Shown: positions 1 through 8,092 of the stretch, in pieces
How the letters are laid out: each line of letters begins with the position of its first letter
How positions within the stretch are numbered: the first letter of the stretch is position 1
Assembly (NCBI GenBank): GCA_020633975.1
Contig: JACKCR010000002.1
Coordinates: forward strand, 1,922,001 to 1,986,000
Reading direction: 5' to 3'
Length of the DNA stretch: 64,000 bases
From: Candidatus Eiseniibacteriota bacterium
Lineage (GTDB): Bacteria; Eisenbacteria; RBG-16-71-46; CAIMUX01
Notes under the pieces: model-generated
The model's database searches: none
The model's input: only the letters and a program-made list of their open reading frames with translations
Told to the model about the DNA's origin: nothing
Translations under genes and position numbers: made by a program

Positions 1-55
1 TGAAGCGATGTGTATCACCTGCCACCCGGCTTCGTTCATGCGCCAGTTCCGCTAG
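1..55 (+). CDS. 3' end of an unidentified gene; C-terminus carries a CxxCH motif
   Basis: Reading from base 2 gives 17 codons, EAMCITCHPASFMRQFR, and then TAG at 53-55. The CITCH stretch matches the c-type heme-binding motif CxxCH, so this may be the last heme site of a cytochrome c, but a chance match cannot be excluded from so few residues. That a real gene ends here is supported by the strong hairpin only 13 bases further on (68-116). The 5' part lies outside the window. Confidence 0.45.
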   Translation, partial: EAMCITCHPASFMRQFR

Positions 56-67
56 CGAAACCGCTCG

Positions 68-116
68 TTGCAAATGGGAGCCTCCGGCGCACCGCGCGTC
101 GGAGGCTCCTTTGCAA
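68..116 (+). terminator. large two-tier hairpin, probable terminator of the upstream gene
   Basis: Outer arms TTGCAAA (68-74) and TTTGCAA (110-116) and inner arms GAGCCTCCG (78-86) and CGGAGGCTC (100-108) pair perfectly around a 13-base loop. The short asymmetric bulge is TGG against C. No long T-run follows, so it may be Rho-assisted or an mRNA 3'-stabilising structure. Confidence 0.6.
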
Positions 117-338
117 GCACCGGGATCGACGACGGCGTGCCTCCCCTGCCGCAGACATCAGAAACGCAGGCATCCGGGCCAGCCCACTTCGGCCCTCCGT
201 CCCGGATCGTCCTCACGGCCGTCACTCTGTCGGTACGGGGATGTCCGAACGGCTGCTTCCTGAACTACGTATCGAGTCCTAGTCCCAGCTTCCGTATCTT
301 GTGAATGCCCAACCCCGGCCGGTAGGAGGTACTCGCCC

Positions 339-1478
339 ATGGCCAGCACTATGGAAAGACATGCAGATCTGGCAGGCCCCGGAATCGGCAGCTACGAGGA
401 ACTCGAACAGCTCCTCCCCAGAGACTACGCGCCACTGCTCGATCCGAAGGAAACGCAGCGCGCAATCCACGAACTGAAGGCCTTCATCGAAGACGGGCTC
501 TGCCGGGAACTGAACCTCCTCCCGGTGACGGTCCCACTCCTCGTCGACGCAGAGAGCGGTCTCAACGATTTCCTCGACAAGGACGGCTCGAGGCAACCGA
601 TCGAGTTCCGGATCGACAACGATCACGGCAAGAACCCGATCACGGCTCAGGTCGTCCAAGCCGCGACGAAGTGGAAGCGGTATGCGCTGAACCAATTCGG
701 ATTCGAAGTCGGTGAAGGACTGATCACGGACATGCGGGCGGTTCGGAAGGACTACTTCCTCGACCACGACCACAGCAGCTATGTCGATCAGTGGGATTGG
801 GAACAGGTGATCTCGGAACGCGACCGCAACCTCCACTACCTGACCGATTCCGTCGAGCGGATCTGGAGAGTGCTCACGGGCGCAGAGAACTTCATCCTGG
901 ATCGCTACCCGGTTCTGCAAACCACCAAGTACCAGAAACTGCCGGAACGGCTCACCTTCATCCACTCCGAAGATCTCCTCGCTCACTATCCGCGGCTCTC
1001 CCGACAGGAACGCGAAACCGAGATCGCGAAGGAATGCGGAGCCGTCTTCATCTACGGGATCGGGTGGACACTCTCCAACGGATTCCCGCACGAGATGCGT
1101 GCTCCCGACGCGGACGACTGGGTCACCGAAACGAAGTCGGAGGACGGACGGACGATGCACGGCCTCAACGGCCACATCATCGCGTGGAACTCCGTGACGA
1201 AGCGGCGCCATGAGCTGAGTTCGATGGGAATCCGTGTGAACCGTGAGACTCTCCAGAGGCAGCTCGAACTCACCGACCGGATCGACCTCCTCCACTACCC
1301 GTACCATCAGGCTGTCGTCCGGGGCACTCTTCCCCTCTCGATCGGGGGGGGAATCGGGCAATCCCGGACGTTCATGCTTCTGCTGCGGAAAGCTCACCTC
1401 GGAGAAGTCAGTGTGAGCGTTTGGCCCAAGGCGCTGAAAGACATGTGTGCGGAGCGGCGGATCCACGTTCTGGAGTAG
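339..1478 (+). CDS. asnA: aspartate-ammonia ligase (asparagine synthetase A)
   Basis: Makes L-asparagine from L-aspartate and free ammonia with ATP going to AMP; cytoplasmic, class II aaRS-like fold. Family signatures are clear: the WKR block near residue 110, GEGLITDMRAVR, YVDQWDWEQVI, a LNGHIIAWN block, ELSSMGIRV, and near the C-terminus IGGGIGQSR (motif 3). At 379 residues it is longer than the roughly 330-residue E. coli enzyme, mainly at the N-terminus. The ATG at 339 is chosen because TAGGAGGT (323-330) sits 8 bases upstream; a second ATG six codons in has no such site. The glutamine synthetase gene follows 110 bases later on the same strand, giving an ammonia-assimilation pair. I saw no convincing promoter or riboswitch in the 222-base leader (117-338). 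Confidence 0.95.
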   Translation: MASTMERHADLAGPGIGSYEELEQLLPRDYAPLLDPKETQRAIHELKAFIEDGLCRELNLLPVTVPLLVDAESGLNDFLDKDGSRQPIEFRIDNDHGKNPITAQVVQAATKWKRYALNQFGFEVGEGLITDMRAVRKDYFLDHDHSSYVDQWDWEQVISERDRNLHYLTDSVERIWRVLTGAENFILDRYPVLQTTKYQKLPERLTFIHSEDLLAHYPRLSRQERETEIAKECGAVFIYGIGWTLSNGFPHEMRAPDADDWVTETKSEDGRTMHGLNGHIIAWNSVTKRRHELSSMGIRVNRETLQRQLELTDRIDLLHYPYHQAVVRGTLPLSIGGGIGQSRTFMLLLRKAHLGEVSVSVWPKALKDMCAERRIHVLE

Positions 1479-1536
1479 ACTTCGGGGAGTCGACTTCCAG
1501 CACCGGGGCGACGATGCCAAGCCCCACCTAATCTAG

Positions 1537-1560
1537 GGTCGGCAGGGTTTCCTGCCGGCC
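1537..1560 (+). terminator. intergenic hairpin between asnA and the glutamine synthetase gene
   Basis: A ten-pair stem (1537-1546 with 1551-1560, one G-T wobble) closes on a GTTT loop and ends 28 bases before the next ATG. There is no T-run, so it could be a processing or stabilising hairpin, or a partial terminator that lowers expression of the second gene. Confidence 0.45.
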
Positions 1561-1588
1561 CGTTCTTCGGCGCGGAGAGAGGAGTGAG

Positions 1589-3067
1589 ATGAGCCCGGTA
1601 GACATGAAGGCCCAATACGTCGCGGAGCCGCTGGGCGGTGAGCTTGCGGTCAAGATCGGAAAGCCCGCCGCAGAGTGGACCGAGGACGACATCGTCGGGC
1701 TGGTCGCACAAGGAGGGATCCGGGTCGTCAGCCTGATGCATGTCGACGGAGAGGGCGAACTCCGTGCACTCGACTTCCTGCCCCGCTCGGAAGCGCACCT
1801 CCGCGAGATCCTCCGCGCGGGCGAACGGGCCGATGGATCGAGTCTCTTCCCCGGCGCCGGACTTCCTCCGGATGCGTCCGACATCGTCCTCCGGCCCCGG
1901 CTTGCGAGCGCCTTCATCGATCCGTTCTCTGAGATCCCGACGCTCGTTCTCTTGGCCGGCCACCAGAGCCGAGACGGGGCCCCGCTCCCCCAGTCGCCGG
2001 ATACGATCGTGAGACGTGCCGCCGCGCATTTCCGCGCGACGACCGGTGCCGAGCTCCTAGCTCACGCCGAGGTGGAGTTCTTCCTCGGAAAGCCCGCGGA
2101 GGAAGCGGACGTCTACGGCAGTTCCGATCGTGGCTACCACGCCACCTCCCCGTTCGTCTTCGGTGAGGACATCCGGCGCCAAGCGATGGTCCTCCTCGGA
2201 GATCTCGGGGTTGCGGTCAAGTACGGCCATGCCGAAGTGGGCTACATCGGCGCGGAAGAAGGTGGCGGATACATCTGGGAGCAACACGAGATCGAGCTCG
2301 CGCTCGCACCTCTTCCCGTCGCCGCGGAAGCCGTGGTCCTCACCCAATGGGTGCTCCGGAATCTGGCCCATGCGTCCGGTGTCCAGTGCTCGTTCCGCCC
2401 GGTCCTCCGTGCCGGTCACGCGGGAAGCGGGATGCACTTCCACTTCGCCGCCCTCTCCGACGACGGCTTCGCTACGATGGACGGCCCCGCCGCCGAGCTC
2501 GCGCGTTCTCTCGTGGGAGGACTCGTGCGTTCCGGCGGCGCACTCATGGCGTTCGGAAACCGGAGCCGGGAGTCGTTCCTCCGTCTCCAGCAGGGCAAGG
2601 AAGTGCCGGCGTCGATCACCTGGGGCCACTTCAACCGAAAGGCGCTCGTGAGGATCCCCGTGCTCGCGCGTACCGCGGACGGAGAGCCGGTTGCACCTCC
2701 GACCGTGGAGTTCCGGCTCCCGGATGGATCCGTGAACCCGTTCCTCCTTCTCGCAGGCGCGGCGCAAGCCGTGGCACACGCAAGTGGCGACGCTTCGATC
2801 GAAGAGACGCTACGAGACTCGCGAGCCGGAACGCCGAACGGAGCCCTCTCGAGCGCGAAAGCGCAGAGTGTCTCATCGACCGCCGAAGCGTCGGCAGGCG
2901 CCGAAGCGAAGGACGCGAACGTGACTGCGCGGAGCCTCCCACTCTCCTTCGACGCGATCGCCGATGCCCTGGAACTCGAACGGAGCGCGCTCGGAGCGGA
3001 CGACGTCTTCCCTGCCGAGTTGTTGGACGCGACACTCTCGCAGCTGCGGAGCGGCGGAGCGAACTAG
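1589..3067 (+). CDS. glutamine synthetase, type I-like
   Basis: Predicted to form glutamine from glutamate, ammonia and ATP. Visible in order: the N-terminal beta-grasp (residues about 25-110), EVEFFL (first metal-binding Glu pair), the EQHEIEL helix start, GSGMHFHF with the substrate-binding His, an NRSRESFLRL segment with WGHFNRKALVRIP (phosphate/ATP-binding arginines) and EFRLPDGSVNPF. All hallmark catalytic positions I can place are kept, so it need not be a degenerate paralogue. Length 492 is near the usual 440-480; the excess is an Ala/Ser-rich insertion at about residues 425-460. The start at 1589 has GAGAGGAG only four bases upstream; the ATG at 1604 is the alternative. It could instead be a gamma-glutamyl-amine ligase of the same superfamily; pairing with asnA favours ammonia assimilation. 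Confidence 0.8.
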   Translation: MSPVDMKAQYVAEPLGGELAVKIGKPAAEWTEDDIVGLVAQGGIRVVSLMHVDGEGELRALDFLPRSEAHLREILRAGERADGSSLFPGAGLPPDASDIVLRPRLASAFIDPFSEIPTLVLLAGHQSRDGAPLPQSPDTIVRRAAAHFRATTGAELLAHAEVEFFLGKPAEEADVYGSSDRGYHATSPFVFGEDIRRQAMVLLGDLGVAVKYGHAEVGYIGAEEGGGYIWEQHEIELALAPLPVAAEAVVLTQWVLRNLAHASGVQCSFRPVLRAGHAGSGMHFHFAALSDDGFATMDGPAAELARSLVGGLVRSGGALMAFGNRSRESFLRLQQGKEVPASITWGHFNRKALVRIPVLARTADGEPVAPPTVEFRLPDGSVNPFLLLAGAAQAVAHASGDASIEETLRDSRAGTPNGALSSAKAQSVSSTAEASAGAEAKDANVTARSLPLSFDAIADALELERSALGADDVFPAELLDATLSQLRSGGAN

Positions 3068-3094
3068 CAGGTTGCTGAAGGGATCCCTGGAGCC

Positions 3095-3131
3095 CGTCCC
3101 ATCACCCTAGCGCCGCTCCGGGTGAAGGACG
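3095..3131. terminator. hairpin between convergent genes
   Basis: CGTCC (3095-3099) pairs with GGACG (3127-3131) and TCACCC (3102-3107) with GGGTGA (3120-3125), leaving a small internal loop. It lies between the glutamine synthetase stop and the stop of the opposing cobalamin-protein gene, so it can serve both. No T-tract. Confidence 0.4.
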
Positions 3132-3152
3132 GTGCTGGTCGGATGGCGGCGT

Positions 3153-4256
3153 TCAATCCGTTCGGGTGACGAGCTGGAGTCCTTGCTCGACCGCCGCCTC
3201 GAGAGACGACGCACGCGCGTCTGCCCCGATCCGGATATGCAAGTCGTCCCCATCGTCGAAGGCGGGACCACCGACCAGAACGGGCAGCTGGAACTCCGGG
3301 ATCGAACGGACGGCCTCGACCGCCCGTAGTGCGGCGCGAAGCTGTGTGCCGAGCGCCACCGACAGGACGAGTAGGTCTGCGCCGAAGTACTGAACGGCCC
3401 GAACGAGATCGACGGTAGGAACATTGGCGCCGAGAACGATGCTCTTCCAACCTGCCCACTCGAAGAAGATCCCGAGGGCATGAACGGCGATGTCGTGTTG
3501 GTTGCCTTGAACCGAGGCGATGACAACGGTCTTCCCATTGTTCGCCTCCACGCTTCCGAGCGTTCCAAGGACGGAGAGGGCACGCAACGTCGTGGCGGTC
3601 AGAAGATGCTCCTCGGCCACGTCCGAGTCGGCGGAATGCCACATCCGGCCGATCTCTCTCTGCGCCGGAACCAGCACGTTGGAGATGACCTCACGCGGAT
3701 GCGTCCCAGACTCGACCAGCGAGACCAGAAAGTCGACCGCGTCCCTCGCGTTCCCCTCGAGTACGGCGGCGAGGTACCGCAACGTTTGCTCGTCGACGGC
3801 CAACTCGCCGGCAAGTCCGCCAGCCGCTCCAGAGCCGTCACCGGGGCCTGAGCCCGCCATTCCGGGGCCGACGGCTTCGCGCGCCAGCGTCTCCCGAGCG
3901 GCCTCGATGTATGGAGCGGCGAACGAACTGACCTCGGCGGTCAACTCGCGATCCAGCACTTCCTCGAGCGCACCCAAACTCGTAGCGAGGTAGTCGACCG
4001 GAACGTTCCGGGAGACGAAGGCGCGCCGGGCCCAAAGGACCCGGTTCACGAAGAGCCGGGGCTCGCCGAGCCGAACCGCAACCGCGAGCTCTACCAAGCG
4101 AGACGAGAGGTGGGACTTCCACGTCTCGGTGGCCCCGTCTGCGAACTGGGTGCGGGTCTCCGGAGCGAGCTCGAACAAGCGCTCCGCGGCGAAACGCCCC
4201 AGGGCCGATGCTCCCGATTCGATGATCTCGGCGGCAAACGCGCGCTCGCGACTCAT
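3153..4256 (-). CDS. CarH/LitR-like cobalamin-binding sensor without a DNA-binding domain
   Basis: About 367 residues in two parts. The C-terminal half is the B12-sensing module of the CarH/LitR photoreceptors: a helical cap with the exact Wx9EH signature (W206, E216, H217), which in CarH stacks on the adenosyl group, then a Rossmann-like domain with GNQHDIA (H254 is the predicted lower cobalt ligand) and LGANVP. The MerR-type helix-turn-helix of CarH is missing; instead residues 1-130 form an all-helical domain with a conserved-looking W and R pattern that I do not recognise by name, joined by a Gly/Ala-rich linker (about 135-155). Light or B12 status would therefore be passed to a partner protein. 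Start: the ATG at 4256 has GCAGGA just upstream; the ATG at 4298 lacks a ribosome site. Divergent from the lipoprotein gene at 4493. Confidence 0.75.
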   Translation of the reverse strand: MSRERAFAAEIIESGASALGRFAAERLFELAPETRTQFADGATETWKSHLSSRLVELAVAVRLGEPRLFVNRVLWARRAFVSRNVPVDYLATSLGALEEVLDRELTAEVSSFAAPYIEAARETLAREAVGPGMAGSGPGDGSGAAGGLAGELAVDEQTLRYLAAVLEGNARDAVDFLVSLVESGTHPREVISNVLVPAQREIGRMWHSADSDVAEEHLLTATTLRALSVLGTLGSVEANNGKTVVIASVQGNQHDIAVHALGIFFEWAGWKSIVLGANVPTVDLVRAVQYFGADLLVLSVALGTQLRAALRAVEAVRSIPEFQLPVLVGGPAFDDGDDLHIRIGADARASSLEAAVEQGLQLVTRTD

Positions 4257-4492
4257 GGTCGTCCTGCTCATGTCCAGAAGTTCGAGGTTGGGCTCCATTT
4301 GGATGCGGCGGGAACACGTCTACGATGGGCGGAGGATACCAGCCACTCGAGGGCGCGAACAGGACGACTCCACGGGGGCTTCCTGACGAACGGCAGCGCA
4401 GCGCCCACCCCTTACGCCACTTGTGGAGCGGCGTCAGGAATGAGTGCCGACTCGCCGAAGCACTGTTTGGCGGGGAAGGAGGGAAGTCGAAC

Positions 4493-5560
4493 ATGCGGAA
4501 TCCGACCCACACACTCGTGGTGGCGCTGCTGCTCGGAACCTGGGCGGCGGCCTGTAGCTCGGAGCGGTCTCCTCTCGGAGACGACGGCGCGCCCATCGGG
4601 GTCGGCGACCCAGCCGACTCTCAGGGCGGCGTCGTCCTCTTGGAGGATCTGATCGGCCAATCCGTCTTCCCGCCTTCGAACTGGTGGAATCTCGACGTCA
4701 CGGGCGCACCGGTCGACCCTGGGTCCGCGGACTACATCGACTGGATCAGCGGCCGGACCCCGGAGAACCCGGACGCACGGCGAAGGCTCCACCCCGACTT
4801 CGGGCCTCCCCCCTACGGCATCCCCTACGTCGTCGTCAGCGGAACGCAACCTCTTCGCCCGGTCACGTTCGTGCTCTACCCGGATGAGAGCGATCCGGGT
4901 GCACCCGGGGAACCGCTAGGGTATCCGATTCCGGACGAAGCGTACCTTCTGCCGAACTACATCGAGGGCGGCGTCGCCGGAGGTGGAAGCAGTGGCGATC
5001 GGCATCTTCTCGTCGTCGACCGTGATCGATGGCTCCTGTTCGAAACGTGGGCGACGGAATGGAACTCCGGGCTGTCTCGGTGGGAAGCCGGTTCGGGCGC
5101 GGTATGGAATCTCTCGACGAACGACCGACGACCGGAGGGGTGGACGTCTGCCGACGCCGCCGGGCTCGCGGTGCTCCCCGGACTCATCCGCTACGACGAG
5201 ATCGAAGCAGAGGGCGAGATCCGTCACGCACTTCGCTTCACGACGCGCGCAACCAACGGGTACGTGTTCCCCGCGTCTCATCAGGCGGGAAACACCACGG
5301 GAGCTCCACCGATGGGAACTCGCCTCCGCATGAAGGCGTCGGTCGACATCTCGAGTTATCCCGCGGACGTGCAGAAGATCTTCCGCGCGATGAAGACCTA
5401 CGGACTCATCCTCGCCGACAACGGAAGCGACATGTACATCACCGGTACGATGGATCCGCGCTGGGACAACGACGTCCTCAACCCTGCATTCCACGACCTC
5501 GACGCGGACGACTTCGAGGTGATCGAACTGGGATGGAACCCGGATACGTCGGGAATCTAG
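4493..5560 (+). CDS. conserved secreted lipoprotein of unknown function
   Basis: A type II signal peptide ends in the lipobox-like WAAAC, placing Cys about 21 at the mature N-terminus of a roughly 355-residue exported lipoprotein. The body is rich in short well-ordered motifs: FPPSNWWNLDV, YGIPYVVV, DRHLLVVD, ATEWNSGLSRWEAGSGA, and near the end DISSYPADVQKIFRAMK and ILADNGSDMYI followed by DPRWD. These look like a conserved enzyme or binding fold rather than low-complexity sequence, but I cannot assign a reaction. The start at 4493 is preceded at ideal distance by AAGGAGGG (4476-4483); the frame is open further upstream but without a start signal. It is a single gene, bounded downstream by a terminator. 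Confidence 0.8.
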   Translation: MRNPTHTLVVALLLGTWAAACSSERSPLGDDGAPIGVGDPADSQGGVVLLEDLIGQSVFPPSNWWNLDVTGAPVDPGSADYIDWISGRTPENPDARRRLHPDFGPPPYGIPYVVVSGTQPLRPVTFVLYPDESDPGAPGEPLGYPIPDEAYLLPNYIEGGVAGGGSSGDRHLLVVDRDRWLLFETWATEWNSGLSRWEAGSGAVWNLSTNDRRPEGWTSADAAGLAVLPGLIRYDEIEAEGEIRHALRFTTRATNGYVFPASHQAGNTTGAPPMGTRLRMKASVDISSYPADVQKIFRAMKTYGLILADNGSDMYITGTMDPRWDNDVLNPAFHDLDADDFEVIELGWNPDTSGI

Positions 5561-5574
5561 GCGTGACGCGTGCG

Positions 5575-5615
5575 CAAAAACCGCGAGGCCCCATCCCGGA
5601 AGGGACAGGGCCTCG
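5575..5615 (-). terminator. Rho-independent terminator of the RRM gene
   Basis: Nested perfect stem: CGAGGCCC (5584-5591) with GGGCCTCG (5608-5615), and inside it TCCC with GGGA around a GGAA loop. On the minus strand it is followed by CGGTTTTTG, a proper U-run. It begins 24 bases past the RRM stop codon. The same stem would also form in the opposing lipoprotein transcript, which stops at 5560. Confidence 0.85.
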
Positions 5616-5638
5616 ACGAGATCTCGGTGGGCTAGAGC

Positions 5639-5932
5639 CTACCAGCGATCGTTCCGGCGGCCGCCGCCGCCACCACCACCGCCGGGCCGAGGACGGTCTT
5701 GGGCCTCATTGACCCGGAGGGCGCGCCCGCCCATCTCCTTACCGTCCATCGCCTCGATCGCGGCCAGCGCGGCCTCGTCGTCCATCTCCACGAAACCAAA
5801 GCCGCGAGGACGGCCCGTCTCGCGGTCATTGATGAGCTTCACCGAGTGCACGGTTCCGTGCGCCGAGAAAGCATCGTGGACCTGATCTTCGGTCGCGCTG
5901 AAGGGCAGATTGCCCACGTAGAGCTTCTTCAC
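5639..5932 (-). CDS. small single-RRM RNA-binding protein
   Basis: A 97-residue protein made of one RNA recognition motif (residues about 1-80) and a basic, glycine-rich tail (PRPGGGGGGGGRR). RNP2 is LYVGNL and RNP1 is RGFGFVEM, with the aromatic residues that stack on RNA bases. Bacterial proteins of this size and shape are usually cold- or stress-induced RNA chaperones. The start is read as GTG at 5932 because GGAG lies ten bases upstream and the RRM starts at once; the frame is open to 6235 but the extra residues show no domain. Monocistronic, with a clear terminator 24 bases after the stop. Confidence 0.88.
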   Translation of the reverse strand: MKKLYVGNLPFSATEDQVHDAFSAHGTVHSVKLINDRETGRPRGFGFVEMDDEAALAAIEAMDGKEMGGRALRVNEAQDRPRPGGGGGGGGRRNDRW

Positions 5933-6470
5933 GTTCGTCAGTCTCCAAAGCAGCCGGCATGGCACCGGCTCATCGCAAGCCTCCAAGTCTCCATCGAAGC
6001 CTTGGATGCATCGTAACTGCCTCAGCTCCGAAGGGCCGAGGCCCGCTCCCTCGACGGTCGGGGGAACTCGTCGGCTTCCTCGCGGGGCCCCCGCTCGGAT
6101 CGACGCGAAATGAGCGTATCCGGAGACCGGCGTCCACCCAAAGATTATTTTGAGCGGGCCGACCCCTTCCGGGGCCTGTACCGCCCAGAACCATGAGGGG
6201 TGGAGTCCGCGAGAGGGGCTGGAGACCCCCATCACGGCACTTCCGGTCTATCGGCCAGCCATAGATCGAGCGAAGGGAAGCAAGTCATTTCCAATGTATA
6301 GGTTGGCTGCACCAGAGGCGGCCCTGCACTCCCCACAAGGGTCTCCCGACGCCAGGGAGGAAGGAGCAGCGGGACGGGACCGGGGGGCACTACGGGCCAA
6401 GCGATCCGCGGGATGGGGAGGCCGAGGCGAGGGGGCTCTGTGCAAACCCCTCGCCCCTCTTGTACTCGCC
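5933..6470. other. gene-free stretch upstream of the RRM gene
   Basis: 538 bases. All reading frames are short or antisense continuations of flanking genes with no ribosome site. It must hold the promoter of the RRM gene and the 3' end of the monooxygenase transcript. An A/T-rich patch near 6140-6155 and another near 6285-6305 could be promoter elements, but neither gives a convincing -35/-10 pair. The long 5' region would suit a cold-shock-type leader; that is conjecture. Confidence 0.4.
6426..6455 (-). terminator. hairpin downstream of the monooxygenase gene
   Basis: GGCGAGGGG (6426-6434) pairs perfectly with CCCCTCGCC (6447-6455) over a 12-base loop, 15 bases past the stop codon of the minus-strand gene. 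No U-run follows, so termination would be imperfect or Rho-dependent. Confidence 0.5.
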
Positions 6471-7703
6471 TCAGGCGTCGACCGACTCGTGCTCCTCTGC
6501 GGGCAGCTCCAGCCCGAGTTGGGCGAGCAGCCGGTCGAGTGCGGTTCCCGACGCCGGAATGCAGCTCACGAAACGGTCGACCCGTTCCGCCACCCACGGC
6601 GTCGTCGAATCGAGCACCTTGGGTGCGCCACTCAACCCGAGCAGTCTCCGCCACTCCGCCTGGCGGGCGGTCTCGAACGCACCGAGGCTGTCGACGGACG
6701 CCTGGGTCAACACGATGTTCGCGAGCAAGACGGAGAGGTCGTGGGCTTCTCGTAGACCAACGTTGACGCTTTGGACACCGACAGGACTCGTGAGGTGCGC
6801 GGCATCCCCGAGCAGCCACATTCGCCCCTGACCAAACCGACGTGTGAGCCGCCTTTCGAACTGGATCTCCGTAGACCAGAAGATCCGCTCGGGACGAGCG
6901 AGGAACCACGGCGCGCGCTTGCGCAGATACGAATCGAGTCGACTATCCACCGGTTCCGACGACGAGTCCTCCGGATCGATCTGGAAGCCCCAACGAACGC
7001 GACGGCCGGCGATCGGCCAGAAGACGTTCGTACTTCCCTCTTCCAACACGATCCTGACTTCCGGATCTGGCTCCCGATCGCACTCGAACTCCGCGACGAA
7101 GAACGTGCCGATCTCACCGAGTAGATCGTAGTCGTGACCGAGGATGTTCCGAACCTGCGAGGAGTATCCATCCGCACCAACGAGGAACGAAGCACTCGCA
7201 TGCACCGTCTTCGTGATGACGGCTTCCGCAACCGAAACCGGATAGCCGAGCGTCACCTGGTCGAGTTTGTGCACCTCCGCTTCGAGGTGGTCTCCATACT
7301 CTTTGACGGTCTGCACTCGGTGATTCCAGGTGGTCTTCACCTTCTGCTGGAGGAGTCGATCGTGCAGCACGTGTTCGAGGACGTTCTGAGGTACGACGAG
7401 GAGGAATGGGAACGAACCTTCGAGCTTACGGTAGTCGAGCTCGACCTCTCGGTTCCTCCCTTCGTAGAACCCGATCGTCTCGACCTTCGTGCCGAGCGAA
7501 ATCAACCGCTGGGCCAGACCGATCTCATCGAGCATGGCTAGGGAACTCGGGTGAAGCGCCAGAGCGTAGCTTCGAGATGCCATGCGGGAGTCCTGATCGT
7601 AGATCGCGACGCGCACTCCTCGCTCTTGCAGAGCGATGGCCGCGAACAGTCCGACCGGACCGGCGCCGGCGACCAACACTTCGGTCTTGTGGCTGCCGAA
7701 CAT
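6471..7703 (-). CDS. FAD-dependent class A monooxygenase
   Basis: A 410-residue flavoprotein of the p-hydroxybenzoate hydroxylase/phenol monooxygenase superfamily. Motifs in order: the dinucleotide-binding GAGPVG near residue 13 in a Rossmann beta-alpha-beta; the DG motif in VGADGYSSQVRN (about 165); and the second FAD motif in LLGDAAHLTSP with GVQSVNVGLREAHDL (about 290-315). It should use FAD and NAD(P)H to hydroxylate a small, perhaps aromatic or polyketide-like substrate; the substrate cannot be told. The start at 7703 has a strong GGGGAGGAG seven bases upstream, so the longer open frame reaching 7904 is not used. No co-transcribed partner. Confidence 0.85.
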   Translation of the reverse strand: MFGSHKTEVLVAGAGPVGLFAAIALQERGVRVAIYDQDSRMASRSYALALHPSSLAMLDEIGLAQRLISLGTKVETIGFYEGRNREVELDYRKLEGSFPFLLVVPQNVLEHVLHDRLLQQKVKTTWNHRVQTVKEYGDHLEAEVHKLDQVTLGYPVSVAEAVITKTVHASASFLVGADGYSSQVRNILGHDYDLLGEIGTFFVAEFECDREPDPEVRIVLEEGSTNVFWPIAGRRVRWGFQIDPEDSSSEPVDSRLDSYLRKRAPWFLARPERIFWSTEIQFERRLTRRFGQGRMWLLGDAAHLTSPVGVQSVNVGLREAHDLSVLLANIVLTQASVDSLGAFETARQAEWRRLLGLSGAPKVLDSTTPWVAERVDRFVSCIPASGTALDRLLAQLGLELPAEEHESVDA

Positions 7704-8092
7704 GTCGTGCTCCTCCCCGCCCCGTCGGTGTCTCACCGATCTCACGCGCCGTTTCGTGAGACCCGTGATGCACGCCCCTTCGGGACGTTCAGATTCGGGC
7801 GTCTGGGCCGTAGCCCAGAACCAGGGAGTTTGCCGGGACAGCCGCGGGCTCTCCGCGACGAGCACCCGGTGCGTTCCCTCGAGTTCCGTGAACCTCGCGA
7901 TCACGCCGGAGCCAGAGAAACGCTCCCAAAAAACATGGTCGGGGCCCGTGCGCTCGGTGTCGACTAAGGGGAATCCGAAAGGTCTCGAAAGGGCGGAAAC
8001 GAAAGAGGACCGCGAAGCTGCGGTCCTCTCGAAGTGGCCTGTGAGCGGCTGCGATCGATCGACGCAGGACGGCCCGCACTACTCGGCGTTCG
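7704..8092. other. gene-free stretch between monooxygenase and msr genes
   Basis: 389 bases containing the msr terminator (8004-8029) and, between it and 7703, about 285 bases that must hold the monooxygenase promoter. I saw no clear promoter hexamers, repeats or RNA element in the remainder. Confidence 0.4.
8004..8029 (-). terminator. terminator of the msrB-msrA gene
   Basis: A ten-pair perfect stem AGAGGACCGC with GCGGTCCTCT closes on GAAGCT. On the minus strand it is followed by TTTCGTTTCC, a U-tract interrupted by CG. It starts 63 bases after the stop codon. Confidence 0.75.

Noticed and set aside
117-338. T-box or other amino-acid riboswitch ahead of asnA
   Set aside because: I could find no T-box sequence, specifier-loop arrangement or terminator/antiterminator pair in the leader.
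7704-7904. Longer monooxygenase starting at 7904
   Set aside because: The FAD-binding fold begins right after 7703, where a strong ribosome site is present; the extra 67 residues are featureless.
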